Source: Atlantibacter hermannii (lineage in GTDB: Bacteria; Pseudomonadota; Gammaproteobacteria; Enterobacterales; Enterobacteriaceae). Taken from it: 64,000 nucleotides of DNA. The position numbers and the translations under genes were made by a program. The notes below the pieces were generated by a model, which saw only the letters and a program-made list of their open reading frames with translations, was not told the DNA's origin and did not search any database. Positions 55,483 to 64,000 of this stretch are shown piece by piece; positions within the stretch are counted from its first letter, which is position 1, and every line of letters begins with the position of its first letter. The stretch lies in contig LR134136.1 in NCBI GenBank assembly GCA_900635495.1, positions 1,922,001 to 1,986,000 of the forward strand, in the 5' to 3' direction.

Positions 55483-55501
55483 TTTTTCATTGCGCGCAAC
55501 A

Positions 55502-57049
55502 TCATAGAGACACTGACGCGATCCAACTATGCGCCAACATCCACTCTGTGGCGGGCATCAAGATAAATTCGACGCACGCCAGACCGACCAATGTTAAAAC
55601 GACGGTATAGGGTAGCGCCATCCAGACCATGCGGCCATAGGAGAGGCGAATTAACGGGGCCAGCGCGGAGGTCAGCAGAAATAAAAATGCCGCCTGACCG
55701 TTGGGCGTCGCCACCGAAGGCAGGTTTGTGCCGGTATTGATCGCAACGGCCAGAAACTCAAACTGAGACCGCTCGATAAGCCCTTCCTGCAGCGCACTTT
55801 TGGCCTCATTGATATAGACCGTGCCCACGAAGACGTTATCGGAAATCGATGACAGCAACCCGTTAAACAGATAAAACAGCGACAGTTGAGCGTGGGGTTC
55901 TGCCTCAAGCACGAAGGCAATTATTGGCGAAAACAGCTTTTGGTCAATAATCACCGCCACCACCGCGAAGAACACCGTCAGCAGCGCGGTGAACGGCAGC
56001 GCTTCGGTAAAGGCTTTGCCAATGGCATGCTCATCGGTAACGCCGCAGAGCGCAGTGGCAAAAACAATCACCGACAGGCCAATCAATCCCACCTCGGCCA
56101 GATGCAGAGCCAGCGCGACGATCAACCAGACGGCGATAAGCGCCTGAACCACCAGCTTGACTTTTTCCTGCCGGGTGCGGTCACGGGTACTCTTCGCGTC
56201 GAACTCTTGCAAAACCTGGCGTACCGATTCCGGCAGCGGTTCGCCGTAACCAAACCAGCGCATTTTTTCTACCAGTGCGCAGGTGGCCAGTCCGAACACT
56301 AATACCGGCAGACTGACCGGGGCGACGCGCAGCAGGAAATCAATAAAATGCCAGTCTGCCGCTTTGGCGATAATCAGGTTTTGCGGCTCGCCTACCATCG
56401 TCATGACTCCACCCAGCGCGGTACCCACGCCAGCATGCATCATCAGGCTGCGCAAAAAGGCGCGGAAATTCTCAAGGTTTGCGCGGCTGTCTTCTTCAAG
56501 GCTGGAATCATCGTGCAGATTATTGTCTTCGTGACGGGTACTGGCGTAGCGGTGATAGATGCCATAAAAACCCACGGCGACGCTGATGACCACGGCCACG
56601 ACCGTCAGCGCATCAAGGAAAGCGGATAAGAATGCCGCGGCGAAACAGAATGCCATGGAGAGCCACATTTTCGAGCGGATCCCGAGCAGCAATTTAGTGA
56701 AGATCAGTAACAGCAACTGCTTCATAAAATAGATGCCTGCCACCATAAACATCAGTAGCAACAGAACTTCCAGATTGGCGCTGATCTCTTCACGGATATG
56801 GTCTGGTGTGGTCATGCCGATAATGACCGCTTCGATAGCCAGCAAACCGCCGGGCAGTAGCGGATAGCACTTCAGCGCCATCGCGAGGGTGAAGATAAAC
56901 TCGGCCACCAGAAACCAGCCGGCGATAAACGAATTGAAATAAAACAGTATCGGATTCAGCACAAGGAATGACAGCATGGCCAACTTGTACCAGTCAGGGG
57001 ACTGACCGAGAAAGTTACGAAAAAGAGCACGTCCGAAAGACATTTCCAT
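55502..57049 (-). CDS. nhaB: Na+/H+ antiporter NhaB
   Basis: 515 residues from ATG 57049 (MEMSFGRALFRNFLGQSPDW), the usual start. About twelve transmembrane segments; ArsB/NhaB-type repeats, with conserved AAAFLSAFLDALTVVAVVIS and SISDNVFVGTVYINEA. Exchanges sodium for protons across the inner membrane. Convergent to the ortT side, divergent from fadR. Confidence 0.96.
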   Translation of the reverse strand: MEMSFGRALFRNFLGQSPDWYKLAMLSFLVLNPILFYFNSFIAGWFLVAEFIFTLAMALKCYPLLPGGLLAIEAVIIGMTTPDHIREEISANLEVLLLLMFMVAGIYFMKQLLLLIFTKLLLGIRSKMWLSMAFCFAAAFLSAFLDALTVVAVVISVAVGFYGIYHRYASTRHEDNNLHDDSSLEEDSRANLENFRAFLRSLMMHAGVGTALGGVMTMVGEPQNLIIAKAADWHFIDFLLRVAPVSLPVLVFGLATCALVEKMRWFGYGEPLPESVRQVLQEFDAKSTRDRTRQEKVKLVVQALIAVWLIVALALHLAEVGLIGLSVIVFATALCGVTDEHAIGKAFTEALPFTALLTVFFAVVAVIIDQKLFSPIIAFVLEAEPHAQLSLFYLFNGLLSSISDNVFVGTVYINEAKSALQEGLIERSQFEFLAVAINTGTNLPSVATPNGQAAFLFLLTSALAPLIRLSYGRMVWMALPYTVVLTLVGLACVEFILMPATEWMLAHSWIASVSL

Positions 57050-57218
57050 GGTCCTTATTTTTACTCCTGAAGCCATATGTTGTAATGCGTGGCAAAATCG
57101 TAGCGCTCGCGCCTGTTCCAGGCAAGCTAAAACGGGGTTTTAAACCTGACGGTAATTGACAAAAAGGCAACGGCGATCCCCTTTTTGCCCCGATCCTTCG
57201 CTATCTGTGGCGAAGGGC

Positions 57219-57236
57219 GTCTGGTATGATGAGTGA
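57219..57236. promoter_or_regulatory. Possible FadR site in the fadR promoter
   Basis: TCTGGTATGATGAG, a FadR-type site with one good half (CTGGT) 34 bases before the fadR start, as reported by memory for fadR autoregulation. It follows a hairpin CCTTCGC/GCGAAGG (57196-57217). Confidence 0.45.
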
Positions 57237-57269
57237 ATTTTGTAAAAAGCAGTGTATGGGTATCTCACT

Positions 57270-58004
57270 ATGGTTATAAAGGCGCAAAGCCCGGCGGGTT
57301 TCGCTGAAGAGTACATCATTGAAAGTATCTGGAATAATCGCTTCCCGCCGGGAACGATCCTTCCGGCAGAACGTGAACTCTCTGAGTTAATAGGCGTTAC
57401 TCGCACCACGCTGCGTGAAGTTTTGCAACGTCTGGCTCGCGACGGGTGGCTTACCATCCAGCACGGCAAACCGACCAAAGTGAATAACTTCTGGGAAACC
57501 TCCGGGTTGAATATCCTTGAAACGCTGGCGCGCCTCGATCACGAAAGCGTACCGCAACTCATCGATAATCTGTTGTCGGTTCGTACCAATATCTCGACGA
57601 TCTTCATTCGCACCGCGTTCCGCCAGCATCCGGATAAAGCGCTGGAAGTCCTGGCGACGGCAACGGAAGTGGAAGATCACGCGGATGCGTTCGCCAGTCT
57701 CGATTACAACATTTTCCGCGGGCTGGCCTTCGCGTCGGGTAATCCGATTTATGGCCTGATCCTTAACGGCATGAAAGGGTTGTATACCCGCATTGGCCGC
57801 CACTATTTTGCCAACCCGGAAGCGCGCAGTCTGGCGTTAGGGTTCTACCACCGTCTGGCGAAAATTTGTGAAGAAGGGCTGCATGACCAGGTTTATGAAA
57901 GCGTACGTCGCTATGGTCATGACAGTGGCGAAATCTGGCACCGTATGCAGAAAGCCATTCCTGGCGGCCTGACCATGACGGTCGTTAATAACGATGATTG
58001 CTGA
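57270..58004 (+). CDS. fadR: Fatty acid metabolism regulator FadR
   Basis: 244 residues from ATG 57270 (MVIKAQSPAGFAEEYIIESI). GntR winged helix 1-75 (RTTLREVLQRLARDGWLTIQ, HGKPTKVNNFWETSGL) and a helical acyl-CoA-binding C-terminal domain (LDYNIFRGLAFASGNPIYGL, MKGLYTRIGRHYFANPEARS). It represses fad degradation genes and activates fabA/fabB; long-chain acyl-CoA releases DNA. Confidence 0.97.
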   Translation: MVIKAQSPAGFAEEYIIESIWNNRFPPGTILPAERELSELIGVTRTTLREVLQRLARDGWLTIQHGKPTKVNNFWETSGLNILETLARLDHESVPQLIDNLLSVRTNISTIFIRTAFRQHPDKALEVLATATEVEDHADAFASLDYNIFRGLAFASGNPIYGLILNGMKGLYTRIGRHYFANPEARSLALGFYHRLAKICEEGLHDQVYESVRRYGHDSGEIWHRMQKAIPGGLTMTVVNNDDC

Positions 58005-58005
58005 T

Positions 58006-58034
58006 AAAAAAGGCCTCGCTTAGCGAGGCCTTTT
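58006..58034. terminator. Bidirectional terminator between fadR and ldtC
   Basis: AAAAGGCCTCGC-TTA-GCGAGGCCTTTTT, near-perfect and symmetrical, serving both convergent genes. Confidence 0.9.
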
Positions 58035-58036
58035 TA

Positions 58037-59005
58037 TTAGATTTCCTGCTGCACTCCGCCACCCGCGTGGCGGGTCACCTCGACCGGCATACCGGATCGC
58101 AGGTTCATCGCCCGGTCCATCACCTCGCCGTCAACCATCGGCTGGGCACGAAAACGCTGGGCGTTATCATTCAGCGAAATCGGCAGCGTTTGCGGATCAT
58201 CGTTAATGTCTTTCGACAGGGGCTGGTGGACTTCCACCAACTGGCGACCATCCGGCTCGCTGGAGATTTTCAGCGGTTCATTAATGATGTTCACCCGTGT
58301 TCCGACATCCACCACGCTAAACAGGTGTTTGATATCGTCGTCACGCAGGCGGATACAGCCAGAACTCACGCGCATCCCGATACCGAAATCGGCGTTAGTG
58401 CCGTGCAACAGATAAACACCGCCAAAGGCCGCAAGGCGAATCGCATGATGCCCCATTGGGTTATCCGGCCCCGCAGGTACCACCGCCGGTAAAGTGATCC
58501 CCTGTTTCAGATAACGGGCGCGGATATTGGCCGTCGGCGTCCATGTCGGGTTGGCGCGCTTTTGCGACACGGTGGTTTTCATGGTCGGCGTCAGCGTATC
58601 GCCGTCCAACTGACCAATGCCGATCGGGTACACCGTCACGCTGTTAGTGCCCGGCGCGAAATAGTACAAACGCAGCTCTGCCAGATTGATCAGGATGCCT
58701 TCACGCGGCGCATCGGGCAGCAGCATCTGGCGTGGGATGGTCAGGACACTGCCTTCACGCGGCACATACGGATCGACGCCGGGGTTAGCCTGCATCAGCG
58801 CCAGAAAGCCGACATTATATTTTTTGGCAATAGCTTCCAGCGAACCACCGCCGGGTTCGACAACGTGAAACTGATTTTCTCCTATTAAACGGCTGCCCGC
58901 AGGTGGAAGCGGGTAGGTGTTGGCGTAGCCTGGCAGGGCAATTGCCAGCGTGGCGATGACGCTAAACCAGGTAATCCAGCGAAAAACGCGAAATGAAGAA
59001 GTCAT
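58037..59005 (-). CDS. ldtC: L,D-transpeptidase LdtC (YcfS)
   Basis: 322 residues. Signal peptide (about 1-28), LysM domain 45-95 (FHVVEPGGGSLEAIAKKYNV), then the YkuD catalytic domain with HGTNADFGIGMRVSSGCIRL, where Cys in SSGCIRL is the nucleophile. Attaches Braun lipoprotein to peptidoglycan with LdtA and LdtB. In K-12 it also lies next to mfd, in the same direction. Confidence 0.92.
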   Translation of the reverse strand: MTSSFRVFRWITWFSVIATLAIALPGYANTYPLPPAGSRLIGENQFHVVEPGGGSLEAIAKKYNVGFLALMQANPGVDPYVPREGSVLTIPRQMLLPDAPREGILINLAELRLYYFAPGTNSVTVYPIGIGQLDGDTLTPTMKTTVSQKRANPTWTPTANIRARYLKQGITLPAVVPAGPDNPMGHHAIRLAAFGGVYLLHGTNADFGIGMRVSSGCIRLRDDDIKHLFSVVDVGTRVNIINEPLKISSEPDGRQLVEVHQPLSKDINDDPQTLPISLNDNAQRFRAQPMVDGEVMDRAMNLRSGMPVEVTRHAGGGVQQEI

Positions 59006-59125
59006 ATTAATAACCCTATGATTGTTAAGGTTTTGTAATGGGCAGAAGAGGGAAGTATGGCCGGGGGCGTCCAGGGAAACCCTGGAGGATTGAAATATTT
59101 TGTAAATTATCGGGTTAAAAATAAG

Positions 59126-59146
59126 CCCGGCGGTGTGCCGGGCAGG
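59126..59146 (-). terminator. Terminator of mfd
   Basis: Minus strand GCCCGGC-ACACC-GCCGGGC then TTATTTTTAA, just after the mfd stop. Confidence 0.85.
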
Positions 59147-59152
59147 AGGGTG

Positions 59153-62100
59153 TTACGCGACGGCGTTTTCTTGTACCTGGGTCATAAACTGGCTGACCCA
59201 CTCCATGCGGTTTTTACGCTCGCTTAAGTCCTGGAAAAATTTCAGACGCGTCGGGCCGTCGAGGCGGAAATGCTGAGGCGATTTTTGCAGCAGGCCAATC
59301 AGCCACACCGGGTCAACATGATTCTTCTCAGCGAATTCAATCACGCCGCCTTTATCATGCGCCTCGATTTTGCGGATGCCCATTTTTTGCGCCTGCTGGC
59401 GCAACCGGGCGATATCAAGCAAATTGCGCGCCGCGTCCGGCAACAGGCCGAAACGGTCAATCAGTTCCACTTTGATCTCGTCCAGTTCGCCGGGTTTTTT
59501 GGCGCTGGCGATACGCTTGTAAAACGACAGGCGCGTATTAACATCGGGGATGAAATCTTCCGGCAGCAGCGACGGCATACGCAGCTCCACTTCGGTCTGC
59601 TGGTTGGTGAGATCCTCCAGCGACGGTTCACGGCCTTCCTTAAGCGCGTCTACTGCGTTTTCCAGTAGCTCCATATACAGCGAGAAGCCAATGGTTTCCA
59701 TTTGCCCACTCTGGCCTTCGCCTAACAATTCGCCCGCGCCGCGAATTTCCAGATCGTGGGTCGCCAGTGCAAAGCCCGCGCCTAAATCTTCCAGCGAGGC
59801 GATAGCCTCAAGGCGTTTTTGCGCGTCACCGGTCATCGCTTTGGGATGCGGCGTCAGCAGCCAGGCATAGGCCTGATGGTGCGAGCGCCCCACGCGGCCA
59901 CGCAACTGATGGAGCTGCGCCAGGCCAAAATGATCGGCACGCTCAATAATGATGGTATTGGCGGTAGGAATATCGATACCGGTTTCGATGATGGTGGTGC
60001 ACACCAGCACGTTAAAGCGCTGATGATGGAAATCATTCATCACCCGTTCCAGTTCGCGTTCGCGCATTTGGCCGTGGCCGATGGCGATACGCGCTTCCGG
60101 CACCAGCGTTGCCAACCTGTCGGCGGCTTTCTGGATGTTTTCGACATCGTTATACAGGTAGTACACCTGGCCGCCGCGCAGGATCTCACGCAGGATAGCT
60201 TCGCGCACCACCAGACTGTCGTATTCGCGTACGAAGGTTTTTACCGCCAGGCGGCGGGCCGGCGGCGTAGCGATGATCGACAGATCGCGCATGCCGCTCA
60301 TGGCCATATTCAGGGTTCGCGGGATTGGCGTGGCGGTCAGGGTTAAAATATCCACATCGGCCCGCATCGCTTTGATGCGCTCTTTATGGCGCACCCCGAA
60401 GCGGTGCTCTTCATCGACAATCAGCAGGCCCAAATCTTTCCAGCGCACGTCGTTTTGCAGCAGCTTATGGGTGCCGATGAGAATATCGACCTTGCCTTCC
60501 GCTGCCTGCTCCAGCACCTGGGCTTGTTCTTTGGCGCTACGAAAGCGCGACAGCAACTCAATGCGCACCGGCCAGTTGGCAAAACGGTCGCGGAAATTGT
60601 CGAAATGCTGTTGCGCCAGCAGAGTAGTGGGCACCAGCACCGCCACCTGCTTATTGTTTTCTACCGCCAGAAACGCCGCACGCATTGCCACTTCGGTTTT
60701 GCCAAAACCCACGTCACCGCAGACCAGACGATCCATGGCTAACGGCTGGCACATGTCGCTCAACACCGCATTGATGGCCTGAGCCTGATCCGGTGTGGTT
60801 TCAAACGGGAATGTGTCACAGAACAACTGATATTGCTCGCGGTCATGTTTGAACGCAAAGCCGGTTTTCGCTGCGCGTTGCGAGTAGATATCCAGCAGTT
60901 CCGCCGCCACATCGCGCACTTTCTCCGCCGCTTTCTGACGCGCCCGCGACCAGGCATCGCTACCCAGTTTATGAAGCGGCGCATTCTCTTCTGCGCCACC
61001 GGCATAGCGGCTGATCAGGTGCAGCGACGACACCGGCACATACAGTTTGGCGTCGTTGGCATACATCAGGATGAGATATTCTGCGGTGATCCCACCGGCT
61101 TCCAGGGTAGTCATGCCCGCATAACGGCCCACGCCATGCTCAAGATGCACCACCGGTTGCCCGATATGCAGTTCTGCAAGGTTACGGATGAGCGTGTCCG
61201 GATTGATGGTGCGGCGATTATCCTGACGACGGCGCGCCACACGCTCGCCCAGCAAATCGCTTTCGCAAATCAGCGCCCGCTGGCGGCGGGTATCAATAAA
61301 CCCACGCTCGGCGGAGCCCAGAATAACGTAGCGGCCATTAGCGCTGGCTTCATCGAAGCGATAGAGTTTCTTCGGCGCGATTTTAATCCGCGCCAGCAGT
61401 TCGGACAGGGCTTCGCGGCGGCCTTCGCTTTCCACAGAAAACACCACCGGACCGCTGAAAGACTCCAGAAACTTGCGTAAATCGTCCAGCGGGGCTTTTT
61501 GCTGCGCCTTGACCGACAGTTCCGGCAGCGGCTGGTAACCGAGGTTGGTGTTGGCCGCTTTTTCCGGCAACACTTCCGTTTTGAGTTGTACCCGCGGCCA
61601 GTTTTTCAGCTCGGTGAACAGTTCCTCAGTGCGCAGCCACAACTGTTCCGGTGGCAGTAGCGGGCGCATTGGATCGACGCCACGGTTTTCAAAACGCGCT
61701 ACCGTATCCGCCCAGAAACGTTGCGCGCTGGATTCCAGATCGCCGGTATTAACGACGAGGGTATTGGCCGGGAAATAGCTGAACAGCGCAGGGAGCGGCT
61801 CGCTAAAAAACAGCGGCTGCCAGTATTCGATACCGGCAGGCAGTGTCCCTTTGCTGACCTGCTGATAGATATGCTCGGCATCGCGCTTCACCTCAAACCG
61901 GTCGCGCCAGTTGGTGCGAAACAGTTCAATCGCGTTTTTATCTGTAGGAAACTCGTGCGCCGGCAGGAGATTGATGGCCTCGACTTCTTCCAGCGTTCGT
62001 TGGGTATCCACGTCGAACAGGCGCAGGCTGTCGATTTCGTCGTCAAAAAAGTCGAGACGGTAGGGCTGTACGCTGCCCATGGGGTACAGATCAAGCAGCG

Positions 62101-62599
62101 CGCCGCGGGTCGCGTACTCGCCGTGTTCCATCACCTGATCCACATGGCGGTAACCCGCCTGTTCCAGCTGGCTGCGCAGCGCATCACGCGACAGGCGCTG
62201 GCCTTTTTTCATCACCAGCGCATGACCATGCAAAAAACTGTGCGGGCATACGCGCTGCATAAGCGTATTGACCGGTAAAATCAACACGCCGCGCTGCATG
62301 GCGGGCAGTTGATACAGGGTGGACAGGCGCGAGGAGATAATGTCCTGGTGCGGGGAGAAACTGTCATACGGCAGCGTTTCCCAGTCCGCCAGATTCATCA
62401 CCATGCTGTCGGTAAACTGACGGATTTCATCATGCAGGCGCAGGGCGTTTTGCATATCCGGCGCGATCAGTACGACCGGTCCCGCGTGGCGTTCCGCCAT
62501 TTCTGCGACTTCGGTGGCACAGGCCGCGCCAGTGAGTTCGCCCAGTTGACGTTGATCGCCCGGTTTGGCGGGCAATGAATAGCGATATTGTTCAGACAT
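59153..62599 (-). CDS. mfd: Transcription-repair coupling factor Mfd
   Basis: 1148 residues from ATG 62599 (MSEQYRYSLPAKPGDQRQLG), exactly the E. coli length; the open frame continues upstream to 62857 but without the family. Domains in order: UvrB-like 1-350, linker, RNA polymerase-interacting domain about 475-550, translocase 570-960 (Walker A VCGDVGFGKTEVA, DEEHRFGVRHKE, LTATPIPRTLN, QLRGRVGRSHHQAYAW), and TRCF C-terminal domain 1000-1148. Removes stalled RNA polymerase and recruits UvrA. Confidence 0.97.
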   Translation of the reverse strand: MSEQYRYSLPAKPGDQRQLGELTGAACATEVAEMAERHAGPVVLIAPDMQNALRLHDEIRQFTDSMVMNLADWETLPYDSFSPHQDIISSRLSTLYQLPAMQRGVLILPVNTLMQRVCPHSFLHGHALVMKKGQRLSRDALRSQLEQAGYRHVDQVMEHGEYATRGALLDLYPMGSVQPYRLDFFDDEIDSLRLFDVDTQRTLEEVEAINLLPAHEFPTDKNAIELFRTNWRDRFEVKRDAEHIYQQVSKGTLPAGIEYWQPLFFSEPLPALFSYFPANTLVVNTGDLESSAQRFWADTVARFENRGVDPMRPLLPPEQLWLRTEELFTELKNWPRVQLKTEVLPEKAANTNLGYQPLPELSVKAQQKAPLDDLRKFLESFSGPVVFSVESEGRREALSELLARIKIAPKKLYRFDEASANGRYVILGSAERGFIDTRRQRALICESDLLGERVARRRQDNRRTINPDTLIRNLAELHIGQPVVHLEHGVGRYAGMTTLEAGGITAEYLILMYANDAKLYVPVSSLHLISRYAGGAEENAPLHKLGSDAWSRARQKAAEKVRDVAAELLDIYSQRAAKTGFAFKHDREQYQLFCDTFPFETTPDQAQAINAVLSDMCQPLAMDRLVCGDVGFGKTEVAMRAAFLAVENNKQVAVLVPTTLLAQQHFDNFRDRFANWPVRIELLSRFRSAKEQAQVLEQAAEGKVDILIGTHKLLQNDVRWKDLGLLIVDEEHRFGVRHKERIKAMRADVDILTLTATPIPRTLNMAMSGMRDLSIIATPPARRLAVKTFVREYDSLVVREAILREILRGGQVYYLYNDVENIQKAADRLATLVPEARIAIGHGQMRERELERVMNDFHHQRFNVLVCTTIIETGIDIPTANTIIIERADHFGLAQLHQLRGRVGRSHHQAYAWLLTPHPKAMTGDAQKRLEAIASLEDLGAGFALATHDLEIRGAGELLGEGQSGQMETIGFSLYMELLENAVDALKEGREPSLEDLTNQQTEVELRMPSLLPEDFIPDVNTRLSFYKRIASAKKPGELDEIKVELIDRFGLLPDAARNLLDIARLRQQAQKMGIRKIEAHDKGGVIEFAEKNHVDPVWLIGLLQKSPQHFRLDGPTRLKFFQDLSERKNRMEWVSQFMTQVQENAVA

Positions 62600-62751
62600 A
62601 GCTCGTTTTGAAGGTTCTCGTAGTGACCCGCGACCCGGTAAAGTCTGGCGCAAGAAAGGGTTATCGTCATTAATGCGGAATGTTCTTATTATCCGCGATC
62701 GGTCTGCATTAGCAAAGCGTATCGCGGCGAGAGGTGTTAACAGAATGTGGC

Positions 62752-63826
62752 TTATCGGGTTGCAGATTGCAGCTGCAACGGTTTTGGCGCGGTAAACAGC
62801 ACATCGTTTAACAGCGCTTTCGATAACGAGCGGATCGCTAAACCTGCGCCTACGCACAGCAACAGCGCCACGGCCGGGTAAAACACGAGTATCATTAACG
62901 TGACGTTGTCACCGAACTGGTGCTGGTTAATGGCATGACCCGTGCTCAGACTCATTATCTCCACCAGAATACGGTGAGTGGTATAGATGGCGAGGGTATT
63001 GCTGCCGACCACATTGAGCAGACTGGACGGCGAGGCCGGACGCACCTGATCGAGGCGGTAAAACAGCACCATAAAAAACAGGATCGACAGTAACGATAGC
63101 GCCAGCGCAACATTGCTCAACCAGAGCGCCAGTGACACACCCAGCGCGACCGTGAAGGGCAGCAGCGCACGGCGCAGGGTTAACGATTTCATCCATGCAA
63201 TAAGCTGTTCGCCGCACCAGGCCCCGAGGGCGTAATAAACCATGTTGCGCAGAATACTGTTCATTCCCCCACCAGGGCAGTGGCAAAAAGTTGATACCGA
63301 TATTCAGAATGACCAGCAGCAGTAACACCGGCAGATGCCAGCGGGTGAGCGGTTTCAGCACCACGAAGTAAATCACCAGCGCATACAGATACCAGAGGCT
63401 GGTGCTGGCGGTGAGCATGCTAAACAGAAAGCCGCCCGGCGACGTCGCATAAGCGGCATTGGAGCTGGCGCTGAGATCACGTTCCGGAGCCAGCCAGTGA
63501 TTGATTTGCGTCAGACACAGCCACTGGATCAGGCCCCATAACAGCAAAACATACAGAATACTGACAACCCGTTTATCCAGGCACTGTTTCCAGGGAACTG
63601 AAGCGAGATAACGCCGGACTAAAAATCCGGAAATGAAGAAGAACACCGGCATCCGAAACGGGGCGAGGTATAAATTCAGGTAGGTCCATGCTTTCGCAAG
63701 TTTGATCGCCAGTTCACTTTCCAGGCCGCTGAGGGTCGGATAAAAAGTGATCACCGAGTGGTAAATCACCACCAGACAAATACATAATCCCTTGATTTGG
63801 TTAATCCATAACTGTTGCGTTTTCAT
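62752..63826 (-). pseudogene. ycfT: Acyltransferase-3 type inner-membrane protein YcfT, one-base frameshift
   Basis: Two frames together give the YcfT protein. The first runs MKTQQLWINQIKGLCICLVV to NFLPLPWWG; the second continues MNSILRNMVYYALGAWCGEQ to the end. At the junction the coding strand has five G (C at 63266-63270 on the + strand) where four would keep the frame. Ten or so membrane segments; acyltransferase 3 family with unknown substrate. The rest (MSLSTGHAINQHQFGDNVTL) is intact, so a base-call error is as likely as a true pseudogene. Confidence 0.85.
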
Positions 63827-64000
63827 TAACTGTGCCGCGCCTTATGCTGTCAAAAGTACCGCATAGCCTGAAGACTTCACTGTTTACGACCATCGCCAAT
63901 TGTCTGTTTTTGAAAACGAGCGGTGATTTCAGGATAAATCGCAGGGTGGCGCAGGCAAAAACGCGCAATGCTTATACGCCGTCTCGGTTATCAGTTTGAT

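Noticed and set aside
60833..61480. 215-residue plus-strand frame within mfd
   Set aside because: Antisense shadow of the conserved mfd coding sequence.
62600..62857. 86-residue N-terminal extension of mfd
   Set aside because: The family begins at MSEQYRY and the length from 62599 is exactly 1148 residues.
1..64000. CRISPR arrays, tRNA/rRNA genes, insertion sequences
   Set aside because: No regularly spaced direct repeats, no cloverleaf or rRNA sequence, and no transposase-like protein were seen on either strand.

Overview
The window is about 14 kb of enterobacterial chromosome split by one complete-looking lambdoid prophage of about 49.4 kb. The flanks carry minE-minD-minC, ycgL, an MltB-like transglycosylase, ycgM and ycgN on the left, and a ydcH-like gene, an ortT/ghoT-type toxin, dsbB, nhaB, fadR, ldtC (ycfS), mfd and ycfT on the right. 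Protein similarity and gene content point to Enterobacteriaceae near Citrobacter, Salmonella or Enterobacter. The join of fadR to ldtC-mfd is not the E. coli K-12 order as I recall it, so I do not name a species.

The prophage lies in the 3' end of ycgN. A perfect 32-bp direct repeat (4599-4630 and 54004-54035) marks attL and attR, and the left copy leaves the ycgN reading frame and stop intact. The left arm reads leftwards: integrase, excisionase, a string of small overlapping early genes, ssb and an ERF annealing protein, ending at an N-type antiterminator gene behind PL. The control region is unusually legible. It holds PL with three OL-like operators, a LexA-like repressor (cI) with a leaderless PRM, PR with OR operators, cro, nutL and nutR, and cII with an embedded PRE/CII site. 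A three-gene operon sits downstream of cI where lambda carries rexAB.

Rightwards follow a ParB-like gene, O- and P-type replication genes with candidate origin iterons inside O, a nin region (NinX-, NinE- and NinG-like proteins, DUF1367, Dam methylase), a DUF1133-type Q, PR'-tR', lysis genes (a lambda S-like dual-start holin, a T4-type lysozyme, overlapping Rz/Rz1), terminase, portal, head and tail genes, and a lambda-like M-L-K-I-J tail tip with an S74-processed fibre.

Accessory genes are spliced between structural genes, and most are bounded by near-identical Rho-independent terminators. They include small morons, an HNH-AP2 endonuclease, a P22 immI-like mnt/arc/ant module with Mnt-type operators inside the tail operon, a 199-residue lipoprotein and, at the attR end, a LexA-box-controlled UmuD-like protein lacking recognisable catalytic residues.

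Three genes (minD, tail gene L, ycfT) are broken by one-base changes in homopolymer runs. This looks more like sequencing error than biology, but minD and L should be checked before any functional conclusion. I found no tRNA gene, insertion sequence or CRISPR array.
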